A stretch of 64,000 nt of DNA, taken from Allium sativum. Taxonomy: Eukaryota > Streptophyta > Magnoliopsida > Asparagales > Amaryllidaceae. The notes below the pieces were generated by a model, which worked only from the letters and a program-made list of their open reading frames with translations, was not told the DNA's origin and ran no database searches. Positions within the stretch are counted from its first letter, which is position 1. Every line of letters starts with the position of its first letter. The stretch lies in the NCBI GenBank assembly GCA_030737875.1, contig CM060920.1:477120861-477184860 (forward strand). Reading direction: 5' to 3'. Shown here in pieces: positions 24,200-35,114 of this stretch. The position numbers and the translations under genes are program-made.

Positions 24200-25623
24200 T
24201 GGTTTTTAGATCTTTTTCCTCGAAATTTTCTGAATTCTGAATTGCCGTGAAGCACATATTTGAGTTTTCGGTTTCTGACTCTTCATCATTTGATGATGAA
24301 TCTGAATCTTCTAATGTTGCTGCATATGCTCCTTTTCTTTGAAGAGTTGCTATTGTCCGTTTGTTGAATCAATTTATCTGGATATGTAAACATTCTCTTT
24401 ATATGGCCTGTTTTATTGTAGTTATAACATCGACCATCATTTCTTCCTGAACTTCCTTGATTATTATTTTGAAAGTTATTTTTCCTTTTATATCTCAGAA
24501 ATTTTCTGAAATGTCTTGTCATTAACTTTGTTTCTTCATCGTCTTCACGGCTCGAGTTAGAATCGTTTGTTGTTGCTTTAAATGATATAGATTTCTTTTC
24601 AGTTGGCTTGTTTTCCTTTCTTTTCTGTAATTGAACTTCAAAAGACATCAGATTTCCGATTAACTTATTAATCCTCATTTCACAGACATTATGAACTTCT
24701 TCAATCACCAAAGTTTTTTTAATCCCATTCTAAAGTCAATGAACTCAGTATTTTTCTGACTTGGTCTTCTTCAGAATAAGTTTTTCCCAGTGTTGTTAAT
24801 GAGTGCACTATCTCTTGAAATCTGCAATACGTATCGGAGATAAATTCATTCTCGTTCATTTTGAATAACTCAAATTGATTAGTTAACATTGATATTTTAA
24901 TTTGTTTAACTTTACCATTTCCTTCATGAGTAACTTGTAAAGTTCTCCAAATTTCATGAACAAATTTACAAACTGACACTCTATTAAATTCATTCCTATC
25001 TAATGAACAAAACAACATATTCATGGCTTCGTCACGTGTAGCTAGAAGAATGTTTTGATGCGTGGTAGCTTGTTTGATAATGATTGAGATGGTGGTGCTT
25101 TTGACTGCGAATGGGATGAAGGAATCTACAGTATTAAATCATAAAGGAAAAAGTGTTAAGTTATTTGTATCCATGTTATGATTTTGAGGTCATGTTAGGT
25201 AAGTTATGTAAGTCATTATCAAGCTTCGCTTGAATGCGCTTATCTTTCCTACGTGGAAGTCAGTCATATTGTTGGTTGATGTATATGTTGCATATCACTG
25301 GTATCTTATGTACTTATTATTTAATATAATAAAAAGTGTTACGGATCACTATAAAAACCTGTCGTCTTTGACAAAAAAACATATTCATGGCTTTAGAATT
25401 GCTTTGTGCAATAGTCTTTTGTTCATTTGTCCATTGTGCAAAAATTTTTGTGGGTTCTACATATTCAGTTTGTTTTATATTCCATATGTCTAATCCTACT
25501 GATTGTAAATAAATTTTCATCCTACATCCAATATGAATAATTATTACCATTAAACAGTGCTGGCCTAAAAGTGGACTGACCCTCTACAAAAGAACTATTA
25601 TTATTACCAATGTTGGTTGCCAT
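24200..25623 (-). pseudogene. Element D Copia-type gag, frameshifted and interrupted
   Basis: Starts MATNIGNNNSSFVEGQS (ATG at 25623) and runs through FRPALFNGNNYSYW, where the frame shifts to MKIYLQSVGLDIWNI. It is interrupted by a retroposon (25030-25377), resumes with MNMLFCSLDRNEFNR and the UBN2-type segment VCKFVHEIWRTLQVTHEG, shifts again at about 24715, and continues through KRKNNFQNNNQGSSGRNDGR to a zinc knuckle CYNYNKTGHIKRMF. In that knuckle the second Cys is Tyr and the last Cys is lost. An acidic tail (LEDSDSSSNDEE) follows to about 24200. The protein would have been the nucleocapsid; it is clearly inactive. Confidence 0.85.
25030..25377 (+). mobile_element. Small retroposon in element D gag (16-bp target duplication)
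   Basis: The gag sequence is interrupted by 348 bp flanked by the direct repeat AACATATTCATGGCTT (25014-25029 and 25378-25393). The insert ends with a run of A. A long target duplication with a poly(A) end points to a SINE or truncated LINE. Its last 80 bp or so (ATAATAAAAAGTGTTACGG, CACTATAAAAACC) resemble 52235-52315, so both belong to one family. No clear tRNA A/B boxes were seen, which favours a LINE 3' end. Confidence 0.65.
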
Positions 25624-25668
25624 TATAACTATTTTCAAAAACCAGATTATGAACTTTTTAAAGACCTT

Positions 25669-25680
25669 GCTCTGATACCA
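25669..25680 (-). other. Element D primer binding site
   Basis: The minus strand reads TGGTATCAGAGC two bases downstream of the 5' LTR end (...TACATAACA), a perfect 12-base complement of plant initiator Met-tRNA. Confidence 0.92.
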
Positions 25681-25682
25681 AT

Positions 25683-27100
25683 TGTTATGTAATGTGGAAC
25701 GAATCATTAAGGAAAAGCAAACACTAGAAGAGGGGTGAATAGTGTTTCCAAAGAATTTAAGAAAATCTAAAACTTATATGATCTACTATACGAATTACAC
25801 ACCACAAAGATGATCACAGACACATGATCAAACACAAACACAGAAATAAACAAAAATAAAATGCAGAAAAGGAAAGAACACACCAGATTTTATACTGGTA
25901 CGGATTACTCCTATGTCCAGTCCCACGCAACGCTGAAATGTGTAAATTTTATTACTATATCAATTTCAAAGTACAATCTCCTTGATTTCATGGCTACAAG
26001 GTTACCACCAACTCCAAACACCCTTGATCAAGTACATTTCCCTTGATTTTCTCGGCTACAAGGTTACCACTGATTCCTTCCTTAATTTCAAGGATACAAG
26101 GAACACACCTTTTCCCAAACAATTACAACAACCCAATAACTCTTCAATAACATTTCAATTCAGAGAGTAATGAGTAGAGAGTGAGAAGAGAAGAATTTTT
26201 ATATGATTGGACTTGAAATCGGCAGAGTATAAGTGTAGAAATCATAAAAATATGAAATATTAATGGTGTAATGAAAGAGGATAAAGACGGAGAAGAAGAA
26301 TAATGAGAAAATTCGAAATCAACCCCTATTTATTAGATTTGAAAGGTTGCAACGCTTTTGGAACGTTACAAATAGTGAAAAAACACTTCCTTTCAAAATT
26401 AAAAATATGACAGTTATATGTCGGCATCCCTATCCTTGTATGTCGACATATCCTATTCAAAATTTGAATTTTAAGTACTTTTCAAGTGTTTTGATATATA
26501 TATATATATGATTCTAGAAATTATTAAATTAAAACATAGTGTTATAAAAAAGTATTATAAAGTAAGAAATCATATGAAATCATAAATATAAACTATATAA
26601 ACATATTTATAAAATTATAGAGTTTAAAACTATATAAATATAAAGTATATAAATATATAAATATATATAAAACTTATAGAGTTAAGAACTTGAGTTTAAA
26701 ATCAAAAGTAAGATAGAAAAATTAATTAGAATTAGAGTAGGATTTGAAAATGGAATTTGAAATTTGAATCTCAGAATAGAATTTGAATTTAAATTTGAAT
26801 TTGAACCTGGAGTGCAATTTAAAGTCTTACATAACGAGACTCTCTTACTATATTTATCTTGAACTCCTTGACTCTTGAAATCTTGAAATCCTATTACTCA
26901 TGAGTCTTGAATCTTCTCTAAATTCTGAATCTCTAAAAGCTCTTAAACTGTATAGTATTCGTTATTAATTTCTATATACAAATCCTGCATATATAAATAT
27001 ATAAATATATATATATTCTAGATAGAGATGTTAGTATATATTTTTATAATCAATTAATATTGAAATAAGGTTGTTGTCATCAAAAATCCATTCTCCAACA
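25683..27100 (-). repeat. Element D 5' LTR (right)
   Basis: 1,418 bp, read on the minus strand from TGTTGGAGAATGG to ACATTACATAACA. It adjoins the primer binding site and the target duplication AAGTC at 27101-27105. The palindrome TATGTCGACATA occurs at 26449-26460. Confidence 0.9.
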
Positions 27101-27418
27101 AAGTCATGTCGGGTCAAGTAAAATTTCTAGTTAAAAATCTTTTATTTAATTTTGTGGGAATTCTAAGTTGGTGCATATGTTGGTATTTCAGTTGGTGATG
27201 AAGTACGAGTTGCATGTTACATTCTTAAGGTATGCATGTGAATTTTTTGCTTCTTGAATTTGCAGTTTGTTCACATATATATGGAATAGAACAAGCTTAC
27301 CTAACAATTCATTATGATAATGTAGAGGATTACAAAAATTACTGGAGTTTTCATATCATTTGACCAAAAACCTATTGATGGAGACTTGAACGGTGTAGGA
27401 GTGCATAATAACTACAGA
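27101..27418 (+). pseudogene. Glutamine synthetase pseudogene, exon fragments 2-4
   Basis: The interrupted exon resumes after AAGTC as KVMSGQ (GEVMPGQ in the family) and ends at a GT donor (27118). The next exon (27155-27229) reads WEF, then a stop TAA (27164-27166) in place of the conserved Gln, then VGAYVGISVGDEVRVACYIL, followed by a GT donor. Its acceptor is TTTTG instead of AG. A third exon (27326-27418) reads [17 protein letters not shown] and [12 protein letters not shown], matching RITEIAGV, SFDPKPI and GDWNGAGAHTNY. Its donor is AT instead of GT. Exon limits match plant GS1 genes, so this is a decayed genomic copy, not a processed one. No later exons were found. Confidence 0.88.
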
Positions 27419-28009
27419 TGCATTAAGTTTATTTTTGTACTCAAATTTAAGTTGTTTGTGCTTAAAAGAAAATGCACAAATTAATACTGTAATTGCTTAG
27501 ATGAGCGATTACCGTTGGGTATTGGATGTCTTCTTCTTGTCTAGAATTCCAACTTTGATAATTGAAAGATTCAGCCTTTTCGACAGCCACAAAATTTAGG
27601 TTTATCTTCATTCCCCATAATCTCAATCCTAATGTACTTATTGTTATAGCTATTTAAATGCTCTATATCCAATATAAACATAATCAATGTTCATGAACAA
27701 TTTTGCAGAAAAAGAAAAACAGTGCAGCTTCAGAATAGAGATGCATAACGAAGCTGATGATGTGTGTATACATGTATATGAGTGAATGGTGTGTAGTAAG
27801 AAGTCAATGTATACGAGTGAAATGTAGTGAGAAAGTGTATGTACAAGTAATTGTGTAATAAAGAGGAAACATTATGTGCACTATTCGAAAGTTTAATAAA
27901 TATTTATTTGAATAAATATATGTTCAAAATAAATTCTTAATTAAATATTCGATTCTCGTAAATATTTATTTATAGTATGTGATTTATTCAGATCCATTGT
28001 AAGTTTCAA
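27419..28009. other. AT-rich spacer, no gene recognised
   Basis: Probably intron-like or decayed sequence downstream of the glutamine synthetase remnant. It contains a weak tandem pair (GTATATGAGTGAATG and GTATACGAGTGAAATG, 27770-27820) and no open frame of note. Confidence 0.5.
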
Positions 28010-28290
28010 CATTTTACAATAGGCATTAATTATTGTCATAGAGTCTATTGCAATAGTCACTGACTATTGTAAAAAGATGTGTTGTAACGACCTATTACAA
28101 TGTGGTTTATTACAACGGGCTCATGCTCGTTGTGAAATCCATATTATAACAAGTCTTGTTGTAAAATAGTGCTTATGACAACGTTTTCTGCTCGTTGTAA
28201 AATACTGATCTATTAAAACAAGCGCAATGTATGTTGCAAAACCCATATTACAACAGACATTGCTTGTTGTAAAAAAGTTGTTTTGTTGAA
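28010..28290. repeat. Array of short inverted repeats, CACTA-like subterminal region
   Basis: About six modules at a spacing of roughly 40 bp, each a small inverted repeat ending TTGTAAAA or close to it: TTACAACGGGC...GCTCGTTGTGAAA, TTATAACAAG...CTTGTTGTAAAA, GACAACG...CTCGTTGTAAAA, TTACAACAGAC...GCTTGTTGTAAAA and two weaker ones. This is the look of CACTA (En/Spm) subterminal transposase-binding repeats. No canonical CACTACAAGAAAA end was found, so the border is open. Confidence 0.5.
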
Positions 28291-28819
28291 ATTACCCCTC
28301 GGAAATATCAGAAAAATACATCAGCACAAATGCCTGATAGGGTTATTCAAACATTTAACCGAACACTCAGGAATTTTATTCCCTTCAGGTCAATTGTCAT
28401 ACGCAGTGGCTCAAATGTCTGACAAAACTCTTTGTCTCTAATCTCCCATCTACTCAGACGTCAGCCATAGGCTTCAAACGATTGAGCTGAAGCTATGATC
28501 TTATTCTGCCCCTTTCAGGCTTTACTCTTCCTCCTCTATCATAAAGCACTCCCACACCTCATCGTCTTCAATATATATTTGATTTTATATCACAAATTAC
28601 AACACTCTACCTTGATATAAAATCACATCATCATGCAAACTCCCAATAATCAACAAACAAGTCAATCTAGCTTTTTCAACGACCACCAAGTCTTAATTAA
28701 AACATTGCAAACTTCACCTATTTCCTCTAACAGATGAATTTCCACATAAAATGCACCAATTAAGACCAACAGTCTCAAAAACATTTTAATACCATGATGA
28801 TCTCCAAAATCTTGTGGGT
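28291..28819. other. Unassigned sequence
   Basis: No gene or recognisable element. A pyrimidine-rich stretch (28490-28600) is followed by CACATCATCATGCAAAC. The small minus-strand frame of 84 codons (28662-28916) shows no domain and is not counted as a gene. Confidence 0.4.
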
Positions 28820-31530
28820 TATAACGAACCCGAAATTTTATAGAATAAAATGATGTATTAAGAACTTTAAATGAAAGTAAAATAAAATAAATAAATGGCG
28901 TTAATATTGAAAACAAAACTTATTTATTCTAAAATTAACAGTGGATAAATGTTTCTTGTTAATAAAATTTACATCATAACGCTCATAGCTGAAATGTGCG
29001 TAAAACGGATTAACGATCGCACGTTCACTATGTTGTCCGTTCATGTCTACGCGAATAAATGATAAATAAAAATAAATAAAAGAGAAAAAAGAGAGAAATT
29101 AAATTTGTTTCTTTAACCGCGTTAGCCAAATAAGGGAGAAAACTTTATGGTGTGAACGCAAATTAAACCAAGTAATAATGGTAGACAAATTTCAGCCAAA
29201 ATTAGCGCTTAACAAAAATAACAATGGTCTATTCCATCTTTGAATTGGTCATTCACCTCACTTTTAAATCTAATAATTATTCTCCTTTAAAATATGGCAA
29301 GACAAAAATCTTTACTGTCAGTAGCCAAATATTCCAAAGCTACTGTTCAAGATATCAATATCTCCTCATGTCAGTAGGAAATATTTGGGCACTATTCATG
29401 AATAGGAACCCACTGCTACGCTGAAATAAAATATTCAAAACCAAATTGATAAAATGCAGCCCTCTTTTCCTTCTCGCGTGAACATCTTCCTCCTTCTCCT
29501 CTTTATCTGTATACTCTTCTTCTCCATTTTCTGGTTCTCCCGCAAAACCATTTTCCCATTTCACACTTTGCAATACTCAAAAAGAAAAAAAACACTTCGA
29601 TGGTTGGAACCAAAAGCAACCCACCTCCGCACTTTACGTAAGAACCAGTAAGCCTCCCACCCCCTTTTTCTCCGTGATGGATAGAACCACGTTCCACTTC
29701 ATCAGTTTTCCATTATGTTTCAATAATCCCTCTTCTTCTTCTCAGTTCCATTCCACACCTATAGTCCAGTCCGTACCGCAACTCCGGTGCCGGAACCCGA
29801 GACTCACCCTCTTCACGTGAGCTGCACCACGCCTCACCTCTACACTCAGGAAACCCATTTCGTCGATGACCAGAACCGCACTGTTCACCGGAGCAGCAAC
29901 CATCAGCGTCTCGTCCAGCGTTTTGAAGGCTTGCCGTGAGTTCCTTTTTGTACTTAGCTCTATTGACAATATATATGTATACTTCAAATTAACATGCATG
30001 AACTGTTTTCACTCCCACCAAAATGAAACCTTGTTTGCTGTCAAATAACTGCTCCATTCTCTATCGAGATACCACCTGCTCCACTCGACCACCTGTCCTT
30101 GTCCAAGCTTAGCTTTCCTCTCCGATAGTGTACACCGTGCCCACCATAAGCTTTCTCTCTCCTTTTTCCTTGTTTGCTCAGACATGCGTGAGCCGTCCAT
30201 GCAATTGGTTGTGAAACATGATACAACATACTCGAGATATGTGTGTGTTGAAGCATGGGATGCTCCATGCGTGTAAACCATGTCCCTTGTCTTCGTGTTG
30301 ATTTAAATATTGAGTAGATATACCTTATATGTATGCATCTCGCATATTGAAAGTTGCTGGGTATGATTTTTATAGTGTACACTGCTGTTGAGGGCAGTTG
30401 TGTGCTATCAGGAACACATGCAGACCCTTATGCGAGAAGTTGTGTAATTTCTAGTCTTCCGTTAATATATATAAGGACATACCTTTCTATTATGAACTAA
30501 AAATGATACACAACTGAGTGGTTTGACGTGTGGCTAGTAACTGAGAGGTCACTAGTTCAAACCCCGTTGTAGCCAATTAGTTTTGGTCAATTATTTTGAT
30601 CGAAATCTTTTTGGCATAAAATTATACATAAAAATTTCAGTCCGTTTTTCCAAATAAAAATCATATCTTTGGTTCTAGGTAGCGAGTTCGTCCTTATAGC
30701 GGTTAGCGTCATCCTACTCGTATTATGCCTTCTCTTGTTGCCACGAAAGGTGAGTTTTTCTCACTTACTTACAAACTAACTGATTATTAAGTGAATTAAA
30801 AATATGAGATGTTGAATGAAATGTTAGGGTGCTCTAGTTTTGGTTGCTTTGTGTTTGTACACGTACGACGCACACACTATTATTTCACATGGCACGTATG
30901 GATGAATGTTTAACATTCTATGTTACTTTCTCACCATGCAAGTTCCTCCCCAGTTTAGCAACCATTATGGGTTGAAATGATACATACCCAAAACCCTTTT
31001 GTATTCGAATCGATTTGGAATGCGGGTTGAAATGATACATACCAAGGATTTGAATATTTTAAAGAACAGATTGAAATGATAAATATTCGTATCACTTGAC
31101 CATAGGTTAGAAAATTATATACATACACCGTGGTCAATAAAATAAAGTATTTTAAAATATTTTGTCAATTTTAGAAGTACAAATTATTAAATGAAACTTC
31201 TTCATAGCATAAAGAAAGTTTAAAGAAATTTTGTTCAAATATTAATCGAAATTTTGTAAGAAATCCCATTTGTATTCAAATAAACTTTTAAGTGATTTTT
31301 GCAAATTAATACTTAATATTAATTTATTTAAATAAATTCTTCATACTTTTATGTTCACATCATGAATTTAAAATATAACGATCTTTGAATTGAATGATTT
31401 AATGTAAAAGATTTGCAAAGCTTTGACAAATAATTTACGAACATATTTTAATATATGATTTGTCAAATGGATATTTACCATGTGAATAAATACAAAGGAT
31501 TTTGATCCATAGCTAACGCTAAATGGTTTG
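28820..31530 (+). mobile_element. Element E: left part of an old chromovirus-type LTR
   Basis: Begins with TATAACGAACCCGAAA, an eroded form of the TGTAACGACCCGAAA start seen in A, F and G. Like F it has a leader rich in C and T (29450-29930) ending at a GTGAG site (29936), and further on an AAAGGTGAG...TCTCAC motif (30746-30760) matching F's CAAAGGTGAG...TCTCAC (33482-33500). It is cut at GTTTG (31526-31530) by element F. Its right part is probably 45422-46400. Short frames inside have no recognisable domain. Confidence 0.45.
30505..30660 (+). mobile_element. tRNA-derived SINE (head clear, end uncertain)
   Basis: GTGGTTTGACGTGTGGCTAG (30519-30538) and GAGGTCACTAGTTCAAACC (30545-30563) follow the order and spacing of RNA polymerase III A and B boxes in plant tRNA-derived SINEs. 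The B box core is GTTCAAACCCC. The 3' end and target duplication were not resolved; the AT-rich tail near 30640-30665 may mark it. It lies inside the old LTR remnant E. Confidence 0.5.
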
Positions 31531-32425
31531 TGTTACAACCCGGAAAATAGAACCAATTTAAAAATTTTATTTTAGCAATTTTAGTGAATTTTTAATATTT
31601 AAAATGATTTATTTTAAATAATTACGACGAGAAATCTATTTTGAATATAATTAGAACGTATAAATCTATATGAATCGGAATTAGAATATAAATAATTTAT
31701 TTTAATTATAAAAGGAATTGAAAATGGCGCGGTAGTTTGAAAATTCGATTTCAAATTTCAAATGAACGTACAGGATTCAAAATAAACCGGATTTTAGCAA
31801 AAACCAAAAATGTTAGAATCTATTTGAAAATATCTTTCCAACGAATCTGAAAAATCCAAATTTCATAGTGGGAATAAAAAGTTATGCCCAGTTGAAAATT
31901 CGGAATAGTCACTATGGAAAATATAGCCCTTAAAAATGGAAATTTTGCAAACGACCTCCATTTTTGATGAAACCACTTTTGTTGGATTCAGGAAGTCAAG
32001 TTATCGCTAGATTCCAAAATTCATAATTTTTGGGATTAATATGTGAGCGTGGCGAAAGAAAACGTGTTTTGACAGTTTCAATCAATTTGGATCGACCAGA
32101 AAATGGCCATTTTTCAAACGGTCTCCAAATTTGACGAAATTAGTTTTGTTAGGACCGTATCGTCAATACGAAGCTAGAAATAATTTTTCGAGAATTTTTG
32201 GGGTCCGTAGGTGGCCCTAGTAAATTGAAATGTACGTTTGAAATACAATATAGTGATTTATATTTAATTTTGACGGAAACTGATTGAAACGATCGAATCA
32301 GCTTACGATACATGTCCCTGTTCGGAATGAGGGTAATTAGCTATAGACGACAATCGTTGGGTGTCGTTTGGAGTTCGGACAAAAATTCCACTTTTAGGAG
32401 ATAATTAAAAAATAATAAATTTTAA

Positions 32426-32431
32426 TATAAA
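32426..32431 (+). promoter_or_regulatory. TATA box in element F 5' LTR
   Basis: TATAAA in AATATAAACCCCTCC, followed by a pyrimidine-rich region where transcription could begin. The partner in the 3' LTR is TATAAAA at 39917-39923. Confidence 0.6.
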
Positions 32432-32476
32432 CCCCTCCTTTCCTCCTTTACTCTTTCTTAGGTCAACCCCCCCTTT

Positions 32477-32776
32477 TTGTTCGTTCAACTCACAATAGAA
32501 GAGAAAAAAACCAAAATCGATCGTTCAGTCACCACCACCGTGGTACCTCCGCTGCCGCAGGGGGCTGTGCCACCTCCATCCACCTGTCTGGACCACCGCT
32601 CGCTCCCTCCCCCTTCTCGCTCCTCCTCCCCTCTTCTAAAAACTGCGCCCCATAGCCCTAGCACCCATAGAAAACGCCGCCACAGCCCCCCACCACCGAC
32701 GATCCGCCGCCCTTCCCGACCTCCCGTCACCCAGCGCCGCTCTTCCGACCATCCCCCACCCCAAAACACACGGTGA
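32477..32776 (+). other. GC-rich leader of element F with splice-donor-like end
   Basis: A CCG/CCT-rich stretch (Pro, Ser and Arg codons in one frame) between the TATA box and CACGGTGAGT (GT at 32773). The same stretch in the 3' LTR (39990-40272) has frame-changing indels, so the 99-codon frame is not conserved. It is best read as a 5' untranslated leader exon followed by an intron. Its GC content is sharply higher than its neighbours. Confidence 0.55.
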
Positions 32777-35114
32777 GTTTTTTTATTTACAATTTCATTT
32801 TCCTTTCAGGTTTTTTAATATAATAAAAAGATTTGGTTATTAAAATTTGATTTTTATGAAAGGATTAAAATAAAAAAATATGATATGATTTTTATGAAAA
32901 GGTTTAAATGAAAATATAATTTTATTATATATGTTGTAGCGAAGTGAAGTTATGATTTTTATCGTTCAAGTAATAAAATAAAAATATAATTTTTATTTAT
33001 GTAGGGTAGTAAAAATATAATTTTTACTCGTATAACAATAGAATAAAAAGAAATGATTTTTCCTTATGTAAAGATTAGATTTTTTATAATGTAAAGAAGT
33101 GATTTTTATTTTAAAAGTAGTAAATTAAAAATAGGATTTTTATTGTTTGATTAGCAAAAAAAATATAATTTTTATATGTATAGCGAAGAGATAAAAATAT
33201 GATTTTTATTATTCAAATAGAAGAATAAAAATGTGATTTTTATTTATATGAATGGCACGTTAAAAATAGAATTTTTATGTAATAGAGTATATAAAAATAT
33301 GATTTTTATTTACGTAGCGAAATAAAAATCTGATTTTTATTATATGCATAGTGAAATAAAGACGCGATTTTTATAGCATTGAAATAAAAATGTGATTTTA
33401 TATATAAAAAACGTGAAAAGGATGCATTGGAATTTCGAACAAATCCAAATGGTTCAGAAAGAAAGACGGCGGAGTGGATCCCAAAGGTGAGAACTTCTCA
33501 CTTTTAATTTATTTCTAGTTAAAATATATACTAGGATGCAGACGGTGCTTAGCAGCACCCGACACCCGTCGTCCACATACCATGGACGCCTTATTTGTTT
33601 ATTTGATTGTGTTGTGAAATTAATTGTGTGATGTGGAATGGAATAAAATATTTTATAGTTAAAAATATAAATTTTAACGTGTATATAAATAAAATATTTA
33701 TAAACAAATCGGACGATTTGTTTATGTACACACATTTGACTGATATTGATTGGGATGATAAATTTTGCATATCGCCCAACTGAACAAATAAATCAGTGTT
33801 TGTTGTTTGAAAACCCCACACGGGTATTGGGATGATACATGGCATACACTAGTCCCGATAATTAGCTGTATATCAATTGATGGGTTGACAGACTGTTATA
33901 AGCGTTAAATATTTATATTTGATGCTTATGTAGTGTAGAATGCACTTTAGATGATGGTTGACTGTGTTTGGTTGTTGTTATATACACGTGTGTATGAAAT
34001 CCATATAATCACATTATATTGTAATTGACTGTGTCTAATTCCAATCCAGAAAGTAATGAATATTTTAAAATAACGAATATTTTAAAATAATGAATATTTT
34101 AAAATAATATTCAGTAATGGATCAAAATGTGATTTTGATGTCCAATTTGGGATGGACACGAATACATTTAAATATTTAAAGCCGTGTTGACTAGATTAAC
34201 GCCATTTTAACGTGAACGATATTTATATCGATTTTATTCATTTTTATAATGAATATTGAAAAGGAATTGATTTCAAAATGTAATGTTTTGAAAATATTAT
34301 CATTTATATATCGATGATATGGAATATTCAATTTTGATTAGAAATTGAATATGAAGTTGAAATCGTTTTGAAAACGAATTTAAAACGATTTATAAAATAC
34401 GTTTTAAATGGAAATCGATGAAATATTATATATATATGTTATATATATAATATAATTGCCTGAATAGAACACGCCGCACTGCGGTAGTTCGCGAATTTCA
34501 ACCATTGACTTCGAATGGACATTACGGGAGATCTCACCGTCGGATTCTACCAAAACCGGACCCATTGGGTTCATATCGAAAAGAGCTTTCTAACAAATAT
34601 TAGAGATTTGAAATCTAATGGTTGGATTTAGAATTATGTCCAAATCAAATTTGGAAAAGGTCGCTGTAAGTGCAGTTCGATGGCCGTCTACGGAAATCGA
34701 CTGTACGGGTCTTGATAAAATTGTTAAAAATATCAACAATTAGTGTAAAATCATAAGAAATGATCTGGAAAGAATTAGGATGAAAAGTTCCGTATTTGAA
34801 AAGATAAAAATAGATTTTTATCGAAATGAACTTGTTTTGAACTAGAATTATGATCCAATTATTTTTAAAATAAATAAATTGGATTTGAAATGGTTTTAAA
34901 AATAACCAAAATTTCCAATATATAAATTGGAAATGGATTTGAATCGAAATTGCCTTCGGAATATTTCGATGTTGGATTTCGTGATTATACAGATATTGTT
35001 ATGGAAATTTAAAAGACATATTTATATCGTTATTTCCAGTATGATATTTGTTGGTGTAGCATTTGATACTGAATATAAGCCGACATATTTTCTATTCAGA
35101 GCCTTGTATTTAAT

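Larger units (their letters stand above)
20944..27100 (-). mobile_element. Element D: Copia-derived non-autonomous element, minus strand
   Basis: The ends are TGTTAGGG at 20944 and CTCCAACA at 27100, with the 5-bp duplication AAGTC at 20939-20943 and 27101-27105. Two LTRs of about 1.4 kb flank an interior of about 3.3 kb. The primer binding site on the minus strand (25669-25680) is TGGTATCAGAGC, a perfect match to initiator Met-tRNA. The interior carries a broken Copia-type gag and a second ORF but no protease, integrase or reverse transcriptase, so it resembles elements that carry only gag plus an extra ORF. Its LTRs have diverged noticeably, so it is older than element A. Confidence 0.88.

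Noticed and set aside
32477..32776. Pro-rich 99-codon protein in the F LTR
   Set aside because: The 3' LTR copy has indels that change the frame, the opposite strand is equally open, and the stretch ends in a splice-donor-like site. A leader is more likely.
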